Below are positions 46,631 through 55,968 of a stretch of 64,000 bases of DNA, in pieces. A program made the position numbers and the translations under genes. The notes under the pieces are model-generated. The model searched no databases and was not told the DNA's origin. It was given only the letters and a program-made list of their open reading frames with translations. The stretch spans positions 4,278,001 through 4,342,000 of the forward strand of contig NZ_OY729424.1 of NCBI RefSeq assembly GCF_963422335.1, given 5' to 3'. The stretch comes from an uncultured Roseateles sp. GTDB taxonomy: Bacteria; Pseudomonadota; Gammaproteobacteria; Burkholderiales; Burkholderiaceae_C. Position 1 is the first letter of the stretch. Each line of letters opens with the position of its first letter.

Positions 46631-46711
46631 TGCGCAACTGGCGATACGGGCCGCAGGCCCGAAGGTGGACCACCACCGGGAAGCGCGAACAGCTGGAGAG
46701 GGTCTCCGGCT
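46631..46711 (+). ncRNA. ZTP (pfl) riboswitch upstream of glyA
   Basis: The hallmark sequences of the ZTP/ZMP aptamer are present: ACTGGCGA (46637-46644), then the strongly conserved hairpin and tail GGTGG-ACCA-CCACC-GGGAAGCG (46664-46685). GCGC (46632-46635) can pair with GCGC (46683-46686) to close the outer helix, and a variable hairpin CGGGCC-GCA-GGCCCG (46647-46661) fills the linker. Downstream, AGCTGGAGA-GGG-TCTCCGGCT (46691-46711) followed by GATTT is a possible terminator stem. ZTP accumulates when 10-formyl-THF is low, and glyA (one-carbon supply) is a classic target. Confidence 0.88.
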
Positions 46712-46799
46712 GATTTGATGCCGTTCGCCTGGGCCGCCCTCCGCTTCCGACGCATGCCGCCGGCGCGCGGCGCCAACCCTTGACCAACGCCAACACATC

Positions 46800-48050
<1,251 letters not shown>

Positions 48051-48078
48051 GGCTGGCTGAGCCAGGAACCGGCGCCCC

Positions 48079-48522
48079 ATGCGTTGCCCCTTCTGCAGTC
48101 ACCAGGAAACCCAGGTCGTCGAGACCCGGGAAGGTGACGAGGGCGACGTGGTGCGTCGGCGCCGGCGCTGCCTGAGCTGCGACAAGCGCTTCACCACCTA
48201 CGAACGCGCAGAAATCGCGCTGCCGGCGGTGGTCAAGAAAGACGGCACGCGGGCCGAGTTCGAGCCCGCCAAGCTGCGGGCCTCGATGCTGCTGGCGCTG
48301 CGCAAGCGCCCGGTCAGCATCGAGCAGATCGACGCCGCCCTGGCCCGCATCGAGGAAAAGCTGCTCGCCAGCGGCGCCCGCGAAATGCCCTCCACCAAGC
48401 TCGGCGAGCTGGTGATGCGCGAACTCAAGCGCATCGACAAGGTTGCCTACGTGCGCTTCGCCTCGGTCTATCGCAGCTTCGAGGACGTGGATGAGTTCCG
48501 GCAGCTGATACGGGATATCTGA
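48079..48522 (+). CDS. nrdR: Transcriptional repressor NrdR
   Basis: 147-residue ATP/dATP-sensing repressor of ribonucleotide reductase genes. The N-terminal zinc ribbon is 'MRCPFCSHQETQVVETREGD' and 'RRRCLSCDKRFTTYE', and the ATP-cone follows ('VVKKDGTRAEFEPAKLRASM'). It ends with 'VAYVRFASVYRSFEDVDEF'. Full length. It lies 28 bases after glyA and is presumably co-transcribed, linking nucleotide and one-carbon metabolism. No nrd gene or NrdR box was identified in the window. Confidence 0.97.
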   Translation: MRCPFCSHQETQVVETREGDEGDVVRRRRRCLSCDKRFTTYERAEIALPAVVKKDGTRAEFEPAKLRASMLLALRKRPVSIEQIDAALARIEEKLLASGAREMPSTKLGELVMRELKRIDKVAYVRFASVYRSFEDVDEFRQLIRDI

Positions 48523-48529
48523 GCCCGCG

Positions 48530-48559
48530 CGTGCCGCAGCACCTGCGTGCTGCTGCACG
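48530..48559 (+). terminator. Hairpin after nrdR
   Basis: CGTGC-C-GCAGCA, loop CCTGCG, TGCTGC-T-GCACG: 11 pairs with one C/T mismatch, starting 7 bases after the nrdR stop. There is no U-tract, so intrinsic termination is uncertain. The rest of the 200-base gap to the pilin operon contains a CCCC/GGGG inverted repeat near 48616-48630 and presumably the pilin promoter, which I could not pinpoint. Confidence 0.45.
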
Positions 48560-48722
48560 GCTGGCGAAGGCTCCGGGGCCTGCATGCACCGGAGCTAACT
48601 CGGTAGTTGCCCTCTCCCCCATCATGGGGTGGCCTGTTCCCCCCACGGTGGGAGCGCTGATTTCGGGCCGGTCTCCTACAGTGAACCCATAGGCAATCAA
48701 GCCGGTTCACAGGGAGCGACAA

Positions 48723-49253
48723 ATGGGCAAGTACAGCGTTCGTGGCGTCAGTCTGATCGAATCGATGGTGGTGATGGCCGTGACGGCCATCATGAGCGGC
48801 GTTGCCCTGCCCAGCCTGGACAAGGTCCGCACACAGCGCCACCTCGAGGGAGCTGCCGAGCAGCTGAAATCCGATCTGGCCTACACCCGCGGTCTGGCGG
48901 TGTCGCGCAACGAAACCCTGCGCGTCAGCTTCTCCGCCGCCCAGGGCGGCAGCTGCTACATCATTCACGCCGGCACCGCAGCCGACTGCACCTGCACGGC
49001 CGCGGGCACGGCCGTCTGCAAGGCTCCGCGCGAAATCCTGCGTGTCGTCAAGCTCGACGCCGCCGCGCAAGTCAGCTTCCAGACCAACGCCCGCTCGCTG
49101 GCCTTCGATCCGCGTCAAGGCACGGTCACACCGACGGCGACGATGAAGGTCCAGGCGCGCAGCGGCGCCGAGATCCACCAGATCATCAACATCATGGGCC
49201 GGGTACGCACCTGCTCACCCGGCGCCGCTGCCGGTGGTTACAAGGCCTGCTGA
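48723..49253 (+). CDS. fimT: FimT/GspH-type minor pseudopilin
   Basis: 176-residue type IV pilin-like protein. Prepilin peptidase should cut after Gly in 'YSVRGVSLIESMVVMAVTA', leaving the conserved Glu at mature position 5. The GspH/FimT signature follows ('LEGAAEQLKSDLAYTRGLAV'). Two to three cysteine pairs in the globular part ('GGSCYI', 'DCTCTAA', 'AVCK', 'RTCSPG', 'YKAC') imply disulfides. First gene of a six-gene pilin cluster; the start has the Shine-Dalgarno GGGAG. It could prime pilus assembly or bind DNA, as some FimT proteins do. Confidence 0.88.
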   Translation: MGKYSVRGVSLIESMVVMAVTAIMSGVALPSLDKVRTQRHLEGAAEQLKSDLAYTRGLAVSRNETLRVSFSAAQGGSCYIIHAGTAADCTCTAAGTAVCKAPREILRVVKLDAAAQVSFQTNARSLAFDPRQGTVTPTATMKVQARSGAEIHQIINIMGRVRTCSPGAAAGGYKAC

Positions 49254-49358
49254 ACCGCCCCTGAACAGGGGGGGTGCCGACAGACGGCACGGATGGCGGG
49301 ATGAGCGGTGCATTGGCTGAGGCTCTTCTACCCCCTACGCCCTGACAATTTGTGAACT

Positions 49359-49838
49359 ATGCACGCCGATTCGACCCTCCGCCCCCCCCGCCACGGGATC
49401 CAGGGCTTCACCTTGATCGAATTGATGATCGTGGTCGTTGTGGTCGGGCTGCTCGCGGCCGTCGCCCTGCCTTCGTTCATGGACTCGATTCGCAAGAGCC
49501 GGCGGTCGGATGCCTACTCCGCCATTGCCTTGGTTCAGCAGGCCCAGGAGCGCTTTCGCAGCAACCATGCCAGCTACGCGCCGCTGTCCGACCCGGATGT
49601 TCCCGCCAACGGCTTGGGCTTGCCAGGTGAGTCGGCCTCCGGTTACTACACGCTGTCGCTGAGCAACGTCACCGCCACCACCTACACGATCACGGCCACT
49701 GCCAACACCGGGAAATCCCAGGCCTCAGACGGCAATTGCAAATTGCTGGGCGTCCGCATGCAAGGGGGCAACGTCAGCTATGGGTCGGGCGCCAGCACGA
49801 TGGACTGGACCGACCCCAACCGTTGCTGGGCCAAATGA
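49359..49838 (+). CDS. pilE: PilE-type type IV pilin
   Basis: 159-residue pilin of the PilE/minor pilin family. The leader ends with Gly in 'IQGFTLIELMIVVVVVGLL', mature Phe1 and Glu5 are present, and the alpha-1 continues with 'AAVALPSFMDSIRKSRRSDA'. The C-terminal disulfide loop is probably Cys in 'DGNCKLLG' to Cys in 'PNRCWAK'. The stop overlaps the next start (ATGA at 49835). The position inside the minor-pilin operon suggests a minor rather than a major subunit. Confidence 0.88.
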   Translation: MHADSTLRPPRHGIQGFTLIELMIVVVVVGLLAAVALPSFMDSIRKSRRSDAYSAIALVQQAQERFRSNHASYAPLSDPDVPANGLGLPGESASGYYTLSLSNVTATTYTITATANTGKSQASDGNCKLLGVRMQGGNVSYGSGASTMDWTDPNRCWAK

Positions 49839-50422
49839 AGCGCCTCCGTCATCACAGGGGTTTCACCCTGGTTGAACTGATGATTGTGCTGATCGTGCTG
49901 GGTGTGCTGGCCGCCATCGCCGTGCCTTCGTTCAAGGATTTCAGGCTGGTGCAGCGGCTCAAGAGCATCAATTCGCAGGTCTTGACGGACATGCAATATG
50001 CCCGTGGCGAAGCGGTGGCCCGGAACACTTTCCTGCGCGTCGCATTCCGCGAAAACAGCGCCATGACCTGTTACTCGCTGTATATCCTCGCCAGCGGCGT
50101 CGGTAACGACGTTCAATGCGACTGCCGGCTGGGCGCGGGCGCGGCCTGCCCGCTGGGGGCCACCGAGGTGCGTACCGTGCAGGTGCCGACAGAGCTGCTG
50201 GTGACTGTGACGCCGGTCAGGTCGATCACTGAGTTCGCGTTCGACAACGTCACAGGCCAGCTTGTCACCATCCCCAGCGACACGGCTCCCATCGTCATCC
50301 CTGACTACAAAATCAACACGGCCATTGGTACTGACCGCGTATTGCGCACCATTGTCGGTCGAACAGGTCGGCCCATGGTCTGCACCCAGACAGGAACAAA
50401 CCTTGGAGCACCCGCATGCTGA
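49835..50422 (+). CDS. FimU/GspH-type minor pseudopilin
   Basis: 195-residue prepilin-like protein with cleavage motif 'RGFTLVELMIVLIVLGVLAA' and the FimT/GspH helix 'INSQVLTDMQYARGEAVARN'. Cysteines in 'MTCYSLY', 'VQCDCRLG', 'AACPLG', 'MVCTQT' and the terminal 'PAC' suggest several disulfides. It overlaps the pilE-type gene by four bases and the pilW gene by seven. It is the second GspH-type protein of the cluster and probably takes the FimU position in the minor-pilin tip complex. Confidence 0.85.
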   Translation: MKRLRHHRGFTLVELMIVLIVLGVLAAIAVPSFKDFRLVQRLKSINSQVLTDMQYARGEAVARNTFLRVAFRENSAMTCYSLYILASGVGNDVQCDCRLGAGAACPLGATEVRTVQVPTELLVTVTPVRSITEFAFDNVTGQLVTIPSDTAPIVIPDYKINTAIGTDRVLRTIVGRTGRPMVCTQTGTNLGAPAC

Positions 50423-51126
50423 GCCAAGTGCCATCCTTACTCGGCGGTCGCGTGCGTCAGGCCGGGCTGTCGATCGTGGAGATGATGGTGGGCCTGGCCA
50501 TCGGCTTGATCGTCGTTGCCGGAGCCTCGCAAATTGTGGTCTCCCAGCTGAACGAAAACCGCAAGCTGCTGGTCGAATTGCAGTTGCAGCAGGATCTGCG
50601 CGCGGCGGCCGACATCATCACCCGCGAGTTGCGGCGCGCCGGCGCCTGGAATGCCGCGGAGACGGGCCTGTGGTACCCGGGCGCCGCGAGTGCGCCGGCG
50701 ACAAACGCCTTTCGCGAGGTCTCGCCCACGGTCACAGCAACCGAAGTCGACTACCTGTACAAGCGATTCGATGGCGACAATGGGGGCCCGTACGGGTTCA
50801 AGCTTGAAGAGGGAAAAATCAAGACCCGCTTTGGCGATGCGTGGCAGGAACTCACCGACGGCAAGAGCGTCAGGGTCACGACGTTCACCGTGACCCAGAA
50901 GTCGGACGCGCCGCTGATACTCCCTTGCCCGAAATTCTGCAGCGATGCGCCGAATTCCACCGCCTGCTGGCCCACCGTCACCGCGCGCGCCTACGAAGTC
51001 AGCATCGCGGCCCAGGCGGTGAGTGACGCATCGGTGACACGCAGCATCCGCACGACGGTGAAGCTGCGCAACGATCTGGTCGGTGCCAACGCCCTGGCCG
51101 CCGCGGCTTTGGCCTGCCCGCTATGA
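50416..51126 (+). CDS. pilW: PilW-type minor pilin
   Basis: 236-residue PilW/GspJ-like prepilin. The cleavage region 'QAGLSIVEMMVGLAIGLIVV' and the downstream 'LQLQQDLRAAADIITRELRR' helix are the PilW signature. A Cys-containing loop is 'LPCPKFCSDAPNSTACW'. It overlaps the previous gene by seven bases and the pilX gene by four, so translation is coupled. It should form part of the initiating tip complex of type IV pili. Confidence 0.88.
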   Translation: MLSQVPSLLGGRVRQAGLSIVEMMVGLAIGLIVVAGASQIVVSQLNENRKLLVELQLQQDLRAAADIITRELRRAGAWNAAETGLWYPGAASAPATNAFREVSPTVTATEVDYLYKRFDGDNGGPYGFKLEEGKIKTRFGDAWQELTDGKSVRVTTFTVTQKSDAPLILPCPKFCSDAPNSTACWPTVTARAYEVSIAAQAVSDASVTRSIRTTVKLRNDLVGANALAAAALACPL

Positions 51127-52514
51127 GATCACTTTCATCTGCACCGATGCGGCGCCACCAGCAGGGCCTGGCGGCCCTCGTCGTGGTGACCATTCTGTTC
51201 ATCGTCACCTCGCTGGTGGCGGCCTACACGAATCGCAACCTGGTGTTCGAGCAACGCACCTCGGCAAACCAGTACCGGTCCACCCAGGCGCTTGAAGCAG
51301 CCGAGGCGGGGGTGGAATGGGCCCTGGCCATGCTGAACAGCGGCGTGATCACCGCCAACTGCTCGGCCAGCACCAACACCGCCGACACCAGTTTTCGGAC
51401 ACGCTATCTCAACATTGACAGCGCCGGCAACATCACCCCGCGGCCCAGTGCCTCCGGCGTGCCGCTGTGGCCCAGCTGTGTTTTCAACGGCAGCACCGGT
51501 TGGACCTGTGACTGCCCCTCGAATCAGGCGCCCGCGCTGACCATGCCGACCGGAAGCGGTGTGTTTCCGGCTTTCAGAGTCAGCTTTGTGGCGGTATCGC
51601 CGGATCCAGGCGGCACCCCGGGTCAGCCGGGAGTGGTTCGCATAGTGTCGAATGGTTGCACCCGGCTGGACAACGGCTGCCTGAACTTTCCCTCCCAGGC
51701 CACCGAGGGCGAGGGCCGGGCCACCTTGTCGGTCTTGATCGCCCTCGCAGGTGCTCTGAACAGCAAGCCCCTGGCACCGCTCACAGTGCGTGGCGATCTG
51801 GCCGACACGCTGGCCCTCACGGCCAGCAACCCGGACACGCAGTCCGGAGGCATCACCATCCATGCCAAGGGCACCGCCAGCCCGAGTTCCTCCGGACGCG
51901 TATTGACGAGCACCGCCGGTACGCCGGCATCGCTGTCGGTGCTGCAGATGGACGCTTCGCTGCCGGCCAACAAGGACAACAGCGAGTTGCCCGCGCTGCC
52001 GGCCGGGTACAAATGGGGTTTGTTCAGCCAGACCTTCAACGCCTGGGCACAAAGTTATCAGCAACAGCCGGCCACGCTGACCGTCCCTTGCCCCAACACC
52101 GGCTGCACAGCAGCGGCCGTGAGAGATCTGGTCTTGCTGAACCCCGGCCGCCCCCTCTGGATTCAGGGCCAGTTGCTGCTTGACTCCGCGGTCGAAATTG
52201 GCAGCACCAGTACGCCGGTGCTGTTGGTGGTGACCGGAGATGACGCGGCGGGCGCTTCGGTCACGGCCAGCGCGGCGGCTACGGTCAAGGGCGCGATCTA
52301 CCTGCAGGACCGATTGGTGCTGAATAGCACCACGCCCGGCAATCTCTGGACCGACACCGCTGGCGCCTCCGTTCAGGGGGCGGTGATTGCCGAGGGTAAT
52401 CTGGGCGGATCCGGCTCGCCAACATTCGCCTATGACGCAGCCATCCTGAACCGACTCCGCCTGGCCACCGGGTCCTTCGTCCGCGTTCCCGGCGGTTGGA
52501 AGGACTTCGAATGA
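51123..52514 (+). CDS. pilX: PilX-type minor pilin, unusually long
   Basis: 463-residue protein whose N-terminus fits PilX/GspK: 'HQQGLAALVVVTILFIVTSL' lacking Glu5, followed by 'SANQYRSTQALEAAEAGVEW'. PilX proteins are usually about 200 residues; here a C-terminal part of about 350 residues, rich in Ser/Thr/Gly/Ala, is added. That part includes 'NGCTRLDNGCLNFPSQ' and 'CPNTGCTAA' cysteine pairs and a beta-rich repeat-like region. It may act as a tip adhesin in place of PilY1, which is absent from the locus. The ATGA overlap with pilV is at 52511. Confidence 0.8.
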   Translation: MRSLSSAPMRRHQQGLAALVVVTILFIVTSLVAAYTNRNLVFEQRTSANQYRSTQALEAAEAGVEWALAMLNSGVITANCSASTNTADTSFRTRYLNIDSAGNITPRPSASGVPLWPSCVFNGSTGWTCDCPSNQAPALTMPTGSGVFPAFRVSFVAVSPDPGGTPGQPGVVRIVSNGCTRLDNGCLNFPSQATEGEGRATLSVLIALAGALNSKPLAPLTVRGDLADTLALTASNPDTQSGGITIHAKGTASPSSSGRVLTSTAGTPASLSVLQMDASLPANKDNSELPALPAGYKWGLFSQTFNAWAQSYQQQPATLTVPCPNTGCTAAAVRDLVLLNPGRPLWIQGQLLLDSAVEIGSTSTPVLLVVTGDDAAGASVTASAAATVKGAIYLQDRLVLNSTTPGNLWTDTAGASVQGAVIAEGNLGGSGSPTFAYDAAILNRLRLATGSFVRVPGGWKDFE

Positions 52515-53683
52515 ATGCCCGGGCCACGCGTCGATGCAGGCAAGCCGGCGTTTCCCTCGTCGAGGCGCTGGTTGCCCTTGCGGTGATGGCCTTCGGCGTG
52601 CTCGGCGTCATTGGGCTACAGGCCACGATGCGGCAAAACGCCGATGTGTCGAAGCAACGCGCAGAGGCCGTTCGCATCGCCCAGGAAGACATCGAAAAAG
52701 CCCGGGCGTTCTCGGTACTGACCGCGCCCGAACCTGCAGCGTCGGCCCCTGTGCTCAAGTCCTATGCCGCCCTGGCGACCACGGCCGGCCAAGCGGTATC
52801 GGGATACTCCACCAACACCACCTACACACTCACCCGGACGGTGCTCGAGCCGGATTCGCCGCGCATCAAATCGGTCGTCGTCCAGGTCGCCTGGACCGAT
52901 CGCCTCGGTCAGGTGCAGGACGTTCGTCTGAGCACGACGGTGGCGGGCATCACGCCCGAGGCGGCAGGCTCGCTGGGGAGCCCGCCGCCGAACGGAGCCG
53001 CCATGCGCCAACCGCTGGGGCGCAATGTCGGCATACCTGTATCGGCGGTGGATGCCTCCGACAAGGTCACCAGCAGTTTTGTGCCTGTCCCGGGGGTGGT
53101 CTGGGTGTTCAACAATGCTTCGGGCGTGATCACCAGCATCTGCAATCCCAGCCTGGTCTGTGCGCCTGCCAACGCACTGCTGCTCAGCGGTTATGTACGA
53201 TTTGCTGCGGCACCCACGCCGGCTCAGGCCGAAACGCCCACCGGCACCGTGGTGGCGACCGATCTGCAAGTCGTCACCACTGCGCCGACGGCGGCCGCGA
53301 TAGCCTGCCTGTCGCAGAGCTTGCCCGGCTACGTCGCCTTCTACTGCGCGGTTCCGGTGGTACCCACCAGCACGCCAGCACTCAAATGGTCGGGCCGGCT
53401 GAATCTGATCAGCTCGGCATCGCTGCCGATCTCGACCTCACCCGCCGACGCAACGGCCACGAATTACAAGGTCTGCCGCTACACGCCCACGCAAAGCGAT
53501 ACCCCGCCGAATGGGAATCTGGGCCATCCCCTGGTCTACAGCAATGTGGACGGCGCTCTGACCAACCAGAACTTTCTGGTCATACGGGCCGGCGATGGAA
53601 CAGCGTCCTTTGATTGCCCCGCCGATGACGCTGGCACGGCCTTCGTCAACGGCAACACCTGGCAGCATCAACCGCATCTTTGA
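52511..53683 (+). CDS. pilV: PilV-type minor pilin, long form
   Basis: 390-residue prepilin with the PilV motif 'QAGVSLVEALVALAVMAFGV' and 'RQNADVSKQRAEAVRIAQED'. PilV is normally 150-200 residues; the extra ~200 C-terminal residues form an Ala/Thr/Pro-rich, probably beta-structured domain with cysteines in 'SICNPSLVCAP', 'IACLSQS', 'FYCAVPV', 'KVCRYTP' and 'FDCPADD'. It ends the pilin operon; 255 bases separate it from the PEP-CTERM gene. Confidence 0.82.
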   Translation: MNARATRRCRQAGVSLVEALVALAVMAFGVLGVIGLQATMRQNADVSKQRAEAVRIAQEDIEKARAFSVLTAPEPAASAPVLKSYAALATTAGQAVSGYSTNTTYTLTRTVLEPDSPRIKSVVVQVAWTDRLGQVQDVRLSTTVAGITPEAAGSLGSPPPNGAAMRQPLGRNVGIPVSAVDASDKVTSSFVPVPGVVWVFNNASGVITSICNPSLVCAPANALLLSGYVRFAAAPTPAQAETPTGTVVATDLQVVTTAPTAAAIACLSQSLPGYVAFYCAVPVVPTSTPALKWSGRLNLISSASLPISTSPADATATNYKVCRYTPTQSDTPPNGNLGHPLVYSNVDGALTNQNFLVIRAGDGTASFDCPADDAGTAFVNGNTWQHQPHL

Positions 53684-53873
53684 TATCTGGCAGGCTCGCT
53701 GCTGATGGAGGGACGTCCCGGCACCGGTATCGGTGGCTCGCACACGGTATTCGAGTCCGAATCCCTCCGCTGCAAGACCTGTGTGTCCAAAGCCTGTCGG
53801 CGAACTTTACATTCACTCAAGGAATCGAGCTGAATATTGCGTCAGGGCTTTGATTTCTATAGGTTTTCTGTGC

Positions 53874-53889
53874 TGGCCTGGTAATTGCT
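53874..53889 (+). promoter_or_regulatory. Sigma-54 (RpoN) promoter of the PEP-CTERM gene
   Basis: TGGCCTGGTAATTGCT matches the -24/-12 consensus TGGCACG-N4-TTGCW: the GG and GC dinucleotides are separated by exactly 10 bases and only two consensus positions differ. It is 49 bases upstream of the ATG. Sigma-54 control of PEP-CTERM genes by the PrsK/PrsR two-component system is documented. The rest of the 255-base gap (53684-53938) is AT-richer; an upstream activator site is expected but not identified. Confidence 0.8.
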
Positions 53890-53938
53890 TGATTGAAATG
53901 TATCGATCTATATTTGAACTGTCGTTGAGGAGTAGAAA

Positions 53939-54724
53939 ATGCGAATGAACAATTTTCGAGGGTATGCATTGACAGCCGCAATTGCGCTTTCGAGTGCGAG
54001 CAGCCTGTACGCCGCACCGGTCACGTTCAACGACCGGACATCGTTCCTGTCTTCGTTGACTGCTGGCAGCATCAAACAGGAAGGCTTCGAGGCGCCGAAC
54101 ATTGCAGGCGCAACGGCGCTTCCCGGTCATTCGCTCGATCTGAGCGCACTGGTGCCCGGTGCAACGTTGACCGGCAGCAGCAAGAGCTTTTTTGACTCCG
54201 ATGGCAATCTCGACTACACCCTCACCGGCCGGGTGGTTTCCAACAGCAGTTGCCAGATTGCCAACAAGGGGATTCCTGCCTGCCAGGGGCGGTACAACAC
54301 CACCGATCAAGGCAAGCAGTTCTGGGAAAGTTCGCTGGGCTTCGACATCTTCTTCGGAAGCGCGATCGAGGCCTTTGGCTTCAATCTCACCGACTATGGT
54401 GACTTCAAGAGTGCGATGACTGTTGACTTGCTCGACAGCCGCAAGTTCAAGATTGGATCGATTCAAGTTGGCAAGGGCACCGATTTGGGCAACGGCTCCT
54501 TGCAATTCTTCGGGTTGACCGACACCAGCAACAGCGTCTATGGCCTTCACTTCTCGGTCGGCCAGCAGAACCCCAACAACGGACTCAGCTATGACTGGCT
54601 GGGTTTTGACGATCTGGTGACTGGCAAGCTCATCACCGATACAAATGTGCCTGAACCAGGCTCGCTGGCCCTGGTCGGCATCAGCTTGGCCGGCCTGGCA
54701 CTGACCCGCCGCCGTCGCCGCTGA
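53939..54724 (+). CDS. PEP-CTERM sorting-domain protein
   Basis: 261-residue exported protein with signal peptide ('FRGYALTAAIALSSASSLYA'), a beta-rich middle domain of unknown fold ('SSLGFDIFFGSAIEAFGFNL', 'SYDWLGFDDLVTG') and the C-terminal sorting signal: 'VPEPGSLALVG', a hydrophobic helix, and 'LTRRRRR'. An exosortase (EpsH type, not in this window) should cut at the VPEP motif and release or modify the protein, typically in exopolysaccharide-associated surface matrices. The Shine-Dalgarno GAGGAG is strong. Base composition is lower in GC than that of its neighbours. Confidence 0.92.
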   Translation: MRMNNFRGYALTAAIALSSASSLYAAPVTFNDRTSFLSSLTAGSIKQEGFEAPNIAGATALPGHSLDLSALVPGATLTGSSKSFFDSDGNLDYTLTGRVVSNSSCQIANKGIPACQGRYNTTDQGKQFWESSLGFDIFFGSAIEAFGFNLTDYGDFKSAMTVDLLDSRKFKIGSIQVGKGTDLGNGSLQFFGLTDTSNSVYGLHFSVGQQNPNNGLSYDWLGFDDLVTGKLITDTNVPEPGSLALVGISLAGLALTRRRRR

Positions 54725-54747
54725 TACGCCAACACAGGCCCGCATAT

Positions 54748-54783
54748 CGGGCGGCAGGCTGAACAGGCCTGCCGCCCGTTTTC
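54748..54783 (+). terminator. Rho-independent terminator after the PEP-CTERM gene
   Basis: A perfect 12-base stem, CGGGCGGCAGGC with GCCTGCCGCCCG, closes a seven-base loop (TGAACAG) and is followed directly by TTTTC. It begins 24 bases after the stop codon and separates the sigma-54 gene from ribD. Confidence 0.9.
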
Positions 54784-54810
54784 ATTGGCGAAGCCGATAG
54801 ACTGCCGGCC

Positions 54811-55914
54811 ATGCCCTCCGATCTCGCCCCCATGCCCCTCGCCCTGGCCCTCGCCCATCAAGCCGTCGGCCTCAGCGACCCCAACCCCCGCGTCGGCTGC
54901 CTCATCGTCGATGACCTGGGCCGTGTGCTGGGCCAGGGCCACACCCAGGCCGCCGGCCAGGCCCATGCCGAGGTGATGGCCCTGCGGGATGCCCAGGCGC
55001 TGGGCCACGACGTCAGGGGCGCCACGGCCTATGTCACGCTGGAGCCCTGCTCCCACCACGGCCGTACGCCGCCCTGCTGCGACGCGCTGATCGCCGCGCA
55101 GTTGCGGCGTGTCGTTGTCGCCTGCGAAGACCCGAATCCGCTGGTGGCCGGCCAGGGCACGGCACGGCTGCGCGCCGCCGGCGTCCAGGTTGATGTGGGC
55201 CCGCTGGGGGACGAGGCACGCGAGCTGAACATCGGCTTCTTCTCGCGCATGCAGCGCGGCAAGCCCTGGGTGCGCATGAAGGTGGCCAGCTCGCTGGACG
55301 GCCGCACCGCTTTGCTCAACGGCGTCAGCCAGTGGATCACCGGCCCTACCGCCCGCGCCGATGGCCATGCCTGGCGCAAGCGCGCCGGCGCGGTGCTGAC
55401 CGGCGTGGGCACCGTGCTGGAGGACGACCCTCGCCTCGATGTGCGCCTGGTCGAAACTGCCCATCAGCCGCTGCGCGTGATCGTTGATTCGCGACTGGAG
55501 ACGCCACCCAAGGCGCGCATCCTCGACGCTCCCGGCGAGGTGCTGATCTATCACGCCGGCCAGGCCGATGCCGAGCGGGTCAAGGCCTTGACCGACCGTG
55601 GCGCCACGCTGATCGCCAAGCCCGGCCCGAACGGCAAGGTCGATCTGCAGGCCCTGTTGCTCGACCTCGGCACGCGCGGCATCAACGAGCTGCATGTCGA
55701 GGCCGGCCACAAGCTCAATGGTTCCTTCGTCCGCGAGGGTCTGGTGGACGAGTTTCTGCTCTATCTGGCGCCCAAGCTGATGGGGCAAGGCCGCGAGATG
55801 GCCGCTTTCGGCCCGCTGGAACGCATGGATCAGGTGCTGAACCTGGCCTGGCACAGCGTCGAGCGCGTGGGCGAAGACCTGCGCATCCTGGCCCGCCCGG
55901 CGCCCCGCCCGTAA
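54811..55914 (+). CDS. ribD: Bifunctional riboflavin biosynthesis deaminase/reductase RibD
   Basis: 367-residue fusion: an N-terminal zinc deaminase (about residues 1-150) with 'AHAEVMAL' (catalytic HAE) and 'LEPCSHHGRTPPCCDALI' (zinc cysteines), and a C-terminal NADPH reductase ('VRMKVASSLDGRTALLNG', 'RDGHAWRKRAGAVLTGVGT'-like region, 'GINELHVEAGHKLNGSF'). It carries out the second and third steps of the riboflavin path. ribBA follows after 54 bases; no FMN riboswitch is seen upstream, and ribE does not intervene. Confidence 0.96.
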   Translation: MPSDLAPMPLALALAHQAVGLSDPNPRVGCLIVDDLGRVLGQGHTQAAGQAHAEVMALRDAQALGHDVRGATAYVTLEPCSHHGRTPPCCDALIAAQLRRVVVACEDPNPLVAGQGTARLRAAGVQVDVGPLGDEARELNIGFFSRMQRGKPWVRMKVASSLDGRTALLNGVSQWITGPTARADGHAWRKRAGAVLTGVGTVLEDDPRLDVRLVETAHQPLRVIVDSRLETPPKARILDAPGEVLIYHAGQADAERVKALTDRGATLIAKPGPNGKVDLQALLLDLGTRGINELHVEAGHKLNGSFVREGLVDEFLLYLAPKLMGQGREMAAFGPLERMDQVLNLAWHSVERVGEDLRILARPAPRP

Positions 55915-55968
55915 ATCGAATGTCCCGACGAGCCAGGGACAACCCTCACCCCGCCTACAATCCTGCCC

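Noticed and set aside
54725..55968. FMN riboswitch near ribD/ribB
   Set aside because: The conserved RFN sequences are absent in the short gaps before ribD and ribB.
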